From Anaspis maculata (Eukaryota; Arthropoda; Insecta; Coleoptera; Scraptiidae), in NCBI GenBank assembly GCA_949128115.1, contig OX421964.1, positions 18,996,892-19,060,891 of the forward strand: a stretch of 64,000 bases of DNA. Direction: 5' to 3'. The translations under genes and the position numbers were made by a program. The notes beneath the pieces are model-generated. The model was not told where the DNA came from and searched no databases. It saw nothing but the letters and a program-made list of their open reading frames with translations. Of the stretch, positions 58,954-64,000 are shown piece by piece; within the stretch, counting starts at the first letter, position 1, and every line of letters starts with the position of its first letter.

Positions 58954-59729
58954 TGTGGTGGCCGTGAATTTTAAAATTACTAAATAATAGCAATCTGGAG
59001 TGTCGTGAATTTTAATTACTCAATAATATTTCAATTACTCAATAATTAACAAAATTACTTTTAATCAATCAATAATTGTGCGAATTTAATTCGATTACTA
59101 TCATTCGTGAATGGCAAAGCATTTAATTAACACACGCATGTGCAGAAGTAACTCAAGAAATCGTCAAATTATTATTTCTTTAGAGCACGCCATATATTCA
59201 AAGTCGCCCGAGCAAATGATATGCACCTCTCATGTGCGCCAAACTGATGGTGGGGATTAGTACATACCCACACATACCTACCGATGCATTCCGCCAACCA
59301 GATAAAAGACTGGGAAATCGAAGTGAAAAACAAGCTAATTACTTCGCAAAGAAGAATACATAAATTACCTTCCTTTACGACATTTTGCAGAATACAAATA
59401 CAAATCTACGCGATTTTACCAACAGCGGAATCAAACATCACTTACGAATTCACAAGAAAAACACCACCATAAATCTTTCGGTGCTATTAAAAACCCAGTA
59501 AATACTTAGAAAATCTAACACCCAGCCGGACGGAAGATAAGGTTCCACAAGCAAAATTCAATAGATATTAGGTCGTAAAATTCAATCTCTAACGAAGCGG
59601 GTCTAGGATGAAACAGAATTCCAGAGAAAAAATGGAAAAAACAAAATCGTAAATTACCAGTGCATGGGAAAGGTTCTTAGTACTCCATGCCGACTACAAT
59701 CATCGGCTTTAGACGCGGCTAGGAATATA
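58954..59729 (+). repeat. 3' LTR, first 776 bp (cut by a LINE)
   Basis: Matches 41450-42225 with no difference found by eye, ending at ..GGCTAGGAATATA where the LINE tail begins. The rest of the LTR is expected beyond the LINE, outside the window. Confidence 0.9.
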
Positions 59730-60103
59730 ATAATAATAATAATAATAATAAATAGCTTTTATTGTACCCACTTATTTGAATATATTTACAATAAAGAAAA
59801 AAATCACTATGAGGTAGTTAATGTGAATAAGTAAGGTACAAAAGGCAGGGTTCAGCCTCAATGGCTGCTCTTCCACCCAACCTAGAACTTAATTAAAGAA
59901 ATTATCAAATTAGACTAAAAGATTTTTGCAGAAAAATGCAGATGTAGATGCAGGTAGGACTCAGGTAGGACTCACAACCTCACAAGCACTCACAAGCAAC
60001 AGGTTGCAGGCAGGACCAGGGCTCATAACGGCGCCACGGACGGATCACGAAAAATAAAAAATTATCAAATGAAAGTAATACCCAACAAGCAGTTCAGAAC
60101 CAC

Positions 60104-62899
60104 TCACAGGACATGAACCTCACCACTCAACAAGGAGTTTCTGATTATTCGCTTAAGAGACAAGTCAGAAGTGCTGGTTAGGTTATACAGAAACGAGTTG
60201 AAAAGTTTACAGATGGAGTACGAGAAAGAACTCTGAAATAGTTTGGTGCGGTGCTTAGGTACGGTCATCAGATTTTTCCTGCGGATATTGATGTTGTGAA
60301 TATCCGTCCTGAAAGTTATTTTGTTATACAGGTAGGGCGGCGTCTTTTCCCGTACAATCCTCAGGTAAAGACAACAGGAGTGGAGGAACCTTCTCTCATT
60401 CATCCGGAGGAGCCCCAGCTCACGAAATTTATGTGAAATATGATCAAACTTCCGTATACCACCAATAAATCTGACACATGAGTTTTGCAAACGTTGTATT
60501 CGATTCTGAGCAACTCCAGTCAGGCACGGCCCGTAGACAACATCGGCGAAATTGAAGTGTGACAGCACAAGGGACTCGCAGAGTATTTGTTTATGCTTAG
60601 GTGACAGGTAATCCTTATGCTGGTAAATTAACTTTAGATTATTGAATGCTTTCTTAATTGACTTACTCAGGTGGGCATGAAATCTGAAGTCCGTATCCAG
60701 TTCCAGACCCAAATTGCGAGCCACCCCAACAAGTTCCAACTGGGATCCACCTATACAGATACGAATCTGTTGACTGCACATAACTCTCCGCGATTTGGGC
60801 CCAAAAAGCATGACTTTGGATTTGGTAGGATTAAGAGTTAGACAGTATCCCTTAATCAGTTTATTTAATTTCTCTAGATCTTCATTAATGCGTTCACAGG
60901 CCACAGCAACATCCCCGTCATCAAAGCTCAAATAGACTTGCGCATCATCCGCGTAGAAATGAGATTTACAATAGTCGAAGACTTCCCCTAGCTTTGAGAT
61001 GTAAATTGAAAAAAGATTCGGACTGGGAACTGCACCCTGTGGCACACCCGACACAATCTCAGCAAGCTCAGAACAGTCACCACCCAACCTCACGCACTGC
61101 CTCCTACCCAACAAATAGCTCCTCATTAGATCAAGAGCTTTGGGCGAAAGTCCATAATGGCCTAAAATTCGGAGAAGGAGCTCGTGGTTCACTCTATCGA
61201 ACGCTTTCGAGAAGTCCAATAGGACCAGCACTGTGAGCTTGCCATCGTCGACCGATCTCAAGATGTCATCCGTCACCTGTAAAAGAGCTGTGTTACAACT
61301 AAAATGTTTTCTGAAGCCCGACTGGTTGTTAGGCAGAATGCAGTGCAAGTCAAGATATGATCTAAGTTGACGATCAATGATTTTTTCAGTCAGTTTAGAT
61401 AGAATACACAAGATTGAAATGGGTCTGAGGTCATTCAAAGAAGTAGGGTTTTTACACTTGGGCACGGCAGTGATAGTAGCTATTTTCCATAGGTCAGGGA
61501 ACGTGCCGGTTTCCAGGCATATATTAACGATGTGGGTGATAAAAGGAAGAATTTGAGGGCAGCTAAGCAAAAGAAAATTGAGAGAGATTAGGTCAACACC
61601 AGTGGCTTCCGACTTGAAGGTAAGTAACACATCATAAATTGTATCTTGTGCTACCGGTTCAAAGTCAAAAGAGATCGTTTCATTGAATTTATTCCAGGAA
61701 AAAAAATTGATAAGCTCATTATCTGCCCGATCATGGGTCTGAAAAGCATTGATAAAATGATTGTTAATTACGTTACCGTTTTGTAAATTAGGCGGAATCG
61801 CATTGCCCTCTCTACCACCCATCACACCCAAATCTCGGAACTTTCTCCACAAATTACGCGACTCAGTACCTGCGACAATTTGACTTTGCAAATAAGCTCT
61901 CTTCTCAGACTTTATCGCCCTGCTAACCTGGTTTCTCAAGTTTTTATAAAAAGAGAAGTTGTTGCTAGTACGGTTTCGTCTATATGTAGCTAGTGCTTTG
62001 TTCCTTAGTAACATCATGTCCTTAACTGTAGCTGTAATCCAAGGAGTACGCTGTCTTGTAATTTTCACTGTCTTTAGCGGAGCATGAAGATCGAACAGAA
62101 GTAACAGATAACTATTAAAAATACGGACTTTATCGTTGATCGATTGGAGAGTAAAAATGTCATTAAAAGGAGTTTGCATCAAGTGCTCAGTGAACAGATT
62201 CTTGTCAAAGTTGTGTAAGTCTCTATACGAGATAATTTTTTCAAATTTGGCTGGCTTAATCAGTCCCAAATGACACACCACCATATCGTGATCGGATATC
62301 TCAGGTGTATGAGTCACAGAGCAATCATAGTCAAGTTCACCGGCGACAAAGATCAAATCTAGTAAATTATCAAATCTGGTAGGCTCCGTAACCACCTGAG
62401 TAAGGTTGTAACTGAAACAGAGGTCGTTTAATTTTACTGTATCGGGGTCATTAATATCTAAAAAGTTGGTATTAAAATCACCCGCGCAGATGAGCGTATC
62501 ATACTCAGCGGCCAAAAGACTTACACAGTCTTCAAATTCTCCAAAAAAAGCATCAAAGGGAAAGTCACCCGGTCTGTACCACACACCCACCACACACCAC
62601 CCGCCACGAACCTGTAGCCTCAACCAGAGCTGCTCAGAAGAAAATAGGGGTAGGTCATTAATCCTATGAACAGAAAGTGAATTTCGAATATAAAGTGCAA
62701 CACCTCCACCCCTTCTGCCGCCCTCCCGATCTGACCTGAAAAGCTGATACCCGTCCAAGTGCACCACATCATCACGCAAGACGCCAGTTAACCAAGTCTC
62801 CGTCACCGCCACAATATCCAGGTCCTCCGCACACACATGATATCTGAAATTGACGAAGTTGTGAGTCAAAGATCTAACATTTATGTGCGCAATCCGCAT
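60104..62899 (-). CDS. LINE ORF2: APE endonuclease and reverse transcriptase
   Basis: 931 residues from ATG at 62899 (MRIAHINVRSL). The frame is open upstream to 63082, but those 61 codons look noncoding. Endonuclease residues: N8, E34 (VTETWL), D141/N143 (AGDFNTN), D181 (LLDLIF) and D203-H204 (SDHD). Reverse transcriptase: DLRPISIL, SGFRKHFSCNTALL, LLDFSKAFDRVNH (D562) and FYADDAQVY (YADD 649-652). The usual GVPQGSVLGP reads GVPQGAVPSPN, an odd change next to the active site. The C-terminus has SLVLSHFNFADVVYGPCL and RIQRLQNSCVRF as in CR1/Jockey-group elements. The enzyme nicks DNA and copies LINE RNA into the site. No stop or frameshift, so probably recently active. Confidence 0.92.
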   Translation of the reverse strand: MRIAHINVRSLTHNFVNFRYHVCAEDLDIVAVTETWLTGVLRDDVVHLDGYQLFRSDREGGRRGGGVALYIRNSLSVHRINDLPLFSSEQLWLRLQVRGGWCVVGVWYRPGDFPFDAFFGEFEDCVSLLAAEYDTLICAGDFNTNFLDINDPDTVKLNDLCFSYNLTQVVTEPTRFDNLLDLIFVAGELDYDCSVTHTPEISDHDMVVCHLGLIKPAKFEKIISYRDLHNFDKNLFTEHLMQTPFNDIFTLQSINDKVRIFNSYLLLLFDLHAPLKTVKITRQRTPWITATVKDMMLLRNKALATYRRNRTSNNFSFYKNLRNQVSRAIKSEKRAYLQSQIVAGTESRNLWRKFRDLGVMGGREGNAIPPNLQNGNVINNHFINAFQTHDRADNELINFFSWNKFNETISFDFEPVAQDTIYDVLLTFKSEATGVDLISLNFLLLSCPQILPFITHIVNICLETGTFPDLWKIATITAVPKCKNPTSLNDLRPISILCILSKLTEKIIDRQLRSYLDLHCILPNNQSGFRKHFSCNTALLQVTDDILRSVDDGKLTVLVLLDFSKAFDRVNHELLLRILGHYGLSPKALDLMRSYLLGRRQCVRLGGDCSELAEIVSGVPQGAVPSPNLFSIYISKLGEVFDYCKSHFYADDAQVYLSFDDGDVAVACERINEDLEKLNKLIKGYCLTLNPTKSKVMLFGPKSRRVMCSQQIRICIGGSQLELVGVARNLGLELDTDFRFHAHLSKSIKKAFNNLKLIYQHKDYLSPKHKQILCESLVLSHFNFADVVYGPCLTGVAQNRIQRLQNSCVRFIGGIRKFDHISHKFRELGLLRMNERRFLHSCCLYLRIVREKTPPYLYNKITFRTDIHNINIRRKNLMTVPKHRTKLFQSSFSYSICKLFNSFLYNLTSTSDLSLKRIIRNSLLSGEVHVL

Positions 62900-63210
62900 T
62901 AATCTGCAATACAAAATGAAATTAATATTGTGAAAGTAAAATGGCTTGTTTACTAACAAACAGAACAAGAAAGCGTGAGCCGGGCCACTCACTCGCAAAA
63001 ACCTCAGTAAAACAAAATGAAAAGAAGAAGATACCAAATTCAAGTTTTTACCATGAAGTAATAAAAACCAGCTAACAGGCAATGAAAAGTAAACATAGAC
63101 ATTATCAAAAATGGAATAAATTTTAAATAATCACATCAATAACACAATAATAATTACCGAGCAAAGTAAAGACGTAAACAGTACAAGATTATCATGTAAC
63201 AAGGTAGGTA

Positions 63211-63945
63211 TCACTTATTTACTGCCAATCCATCTAGGTCAACCTTACTAGTGATACGATGCACCCCATCTCCCGCCCTCACATATATATTTCCATTGAG
63301 ACACCAAGAGTTTTGATGACTGAATTTCTTAACTGCCTCTTCGAGGATCATAAGACGACGCCTGGATAGGTCCTCCTTAATGTGTATGCCGCTACCCTTC
63401 AAATATTTCCGATTCATGAGGATGTTTCTCCGTGCTATACCCGAGTGGAAGCACACCAACACGGCTGAAGGTTTATTGCTAGTTTTTTTTGACTTCACAC
63501 GATGGCACTTTTTGATGTCACCAGCAGCCGTGTCTACTTTAAGTTTCTCTTGAAATAGTGTCAGGACCAGGGAGCGTGTGTTCTCATTTGCCTTCTCCTT
63601 GATACCGAAGATACGCACATTCAGGCTGCGGGAAGCCTGTTCTTGGTAATCGACCAGGTCTTCAAGGTGTATGATTTTGGCTTCGGCTTCACTCGCTGCG
63701 GCTTTCAACTCTTGAATGGTGGCCTCTTGCCTTTTGATGGTTTTTTCCAGGCACTCGAATCTAGCCTCCAATACAGTCGCCATCTTGTCAGCAACTTTAT
63801 TCAAGAACTTATCGCCAAACATGAGGCACTCGACGGTTTTTGAAATAGACTCCAGGTCCTCTGGGCTGAGAACCATCTTGGCTGGAACTCCACAGTCGTG
63901 TTCTTCGTTGAGAAATTGAGGAAAACGCGGGATGAGCAACTTCAA
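63211..63945 (-). CDS. LINE ORF1: coiled-coil RNA-binding protein
   Basis: 244 residues from 63945; M24 at 63876 (MVLSPEDLES) may be the true start. Residues ~45-105 form a heptad-rich coiled coil (..LEKTIKRQEATIQELKAA..), as in trimeric L1-type ORF1 proteins. Then come an RRM-like part (SLNVRIFGIKEK..) and a C-terminal domain (SAVLVCFHSG.., LSRRRLMILEEAVKKF). Such proteins coat the LINE RNA and assist target-primed reverse transcription. It ends 311 nt before the ORF2 start. The family match is by layout and motif shape and I cannot assign a subfamily. Confidence 0.85.
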   Translation of the reverse strand: MKLLIPRFPQFLNEEHDCGVPAKMVLSPEDLESISKTVECLMFGDKFLNKVADKMATVLEARFECLEKTIKRQEATIQELKAAASEAEAKIIHLEDLVDYQEQASRSLNVRIFGIKEKANENTRSLVLTLFQEKLKVDTAAGDIKKCHRVKSKKTSNKPSAVLVCFHSGIARRNILMNRKYLKGSGIHIKEDLSRRRLMILEEAVKKFSHQNSWCLNGNIYVRAGDGVHRITSKVDLDGLAVNK

Positions 63946-64000
63946 ACGCTAAATTTGTGCGAGCGAGACCCGTACGCAGCTTACTCGGCAGCCATTACCC

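Larger units (their letters stand above)
41450..64000 (+). mobile_element. Large Ty3/Gypsy LTR retrotransposon (continues past window)
   Basis: The 5' LTR begins TGTGGTGGCC at 41450 and the 3' LTR begins with the same sequence at 58954, exactly 17504 bp downstream. Between them are a primer binding site, a long leader, one gag-pro-pol frame, and a 2.3-kb 3' noncoding region ending in a polypurine tract. Nested in it are a foldback (5' LTR), a LINE (in the reverse transcriptase) and a second LINE (in the 3' LTR). Without these the element would be roughly 14 kb from LTR start to LTR start. The domain order RT, RNase H, integrase identifies Ty3/Gypsy (Metaviridae). Confidence 0.92.
59730..64000 (-). 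mobile_element. Apparently full-length two-ORF LINE in the 3' LTR
   Basis: Minus-strand element with ORF1 (63945-63211), ORF2 (62899-60104), a ~350-bp 3' UTR with AATAAA near 59793-59788, and an (ATT)n tail at 59751-59730 abutting LTR sequence. The 5' UTR runs off the window. Both frames are intact, which makes it one of the youngest insertions here. Confidence 0.88.

Noticed and set aside
41780..59472. Identical 62-residue frame at 41780 and 59284
   Set aside because: It lies in the two LTRs, so identity reflects LTR duplication, not a conserved gene.
62900..63082. 61-codon N-terminal extension of LINE ORF2
   Set aside because: Hydrophobic, not similar to the start of APE domains; the ATG at 62899 (MRIAHINVRSL) fits the family start.

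Overview
The window looks like arthropod, most likely insect, nuclear DNA. It is AT-rich, has spliceosomal signals, and is filled with insect-type transposons: Tc1/mariner, hAT, tRNA-derived SINEs, LINEs with (ATT)n tails and Ty3/Gypsy LTR elements. I cannot name the species. There are no operons, CRISPR arrays or bacterial signals. The only convincing host gene is the first coding exon of a C3HC4 RING-finger protein at the left edge (minus strand). Nearly everything else is mobile DNA or its debris, as in a transposon graveyard or heterochromatic interval.

Left part (about 1.6-41.4 kb): a dense series of long imperfect inverted repeats (foldback-like elements) with arms of roughly 0.3-1 kb, centred near 1.95, 3.54, 5.43, 9.22, 16.96, 21.66, 27.98, 31.13 and 39.2 kb. 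Several are flanked by TA and begin CAGGG. Among and inside them lie a Tc1 element with two nonsense codons, a DD41D-type mariner cut by a foldback inside its transposase, a hAT-type element with a perfect 8-bp target duplication, two tRNA-derived SINEs, a non-LTR retrotransposon with an N-terminal C2H2 finger and a C-terminal restriction-like nuclease (two in-frame stops), and fragments of Gypsy elements and LINEs. The order of insertion can be read in several places. For example, a SINE sits in a foldback, and a LINE plus a second foldback sit inside a third.

Right part (41.45 kb to the end): one very large Ty3/Gypsy retrotransposon on the plus strand. Its 5' LTR starts TGTGGTGG at 41450. 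The LTR is about 4.5 kb long and includes a 1.5-kb foldback that carries a decayed THAP zinc-finger gene. A tRNA-Leu-type primer binding site follows at 45974. A single gag-pro-pol frame (47891-56622) encodes a capsid-like region, three CCHC knuckles, two separate aspartic-protease domains joined by a duplicated linker, reverse transcriptase, RNase H, a DD35E integrase and a nine-unit Arg/Pro/Ser repeat tail. A 5'-truncated LINE interrupts the reverse transcriptase. The 3' LTR starts at 58954 after a hairpin and polypurine tract and matches the 5' LTR for 776 bp without a difference I could see. It is then cut by a second, apparently full-length two-ORF LINE on the minus strand that runs to the window edge.

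The most unusual signals are the duplicated protease in the Gypsy polyprotein, the concentration of long foldback elements (potential hairpin RNA sources), a foldback with a modular X-Y-X / X'-Y'-X' plan carrying four YY1/Pho-like motifs, and the THAP relic in the LTR-borne foldback.
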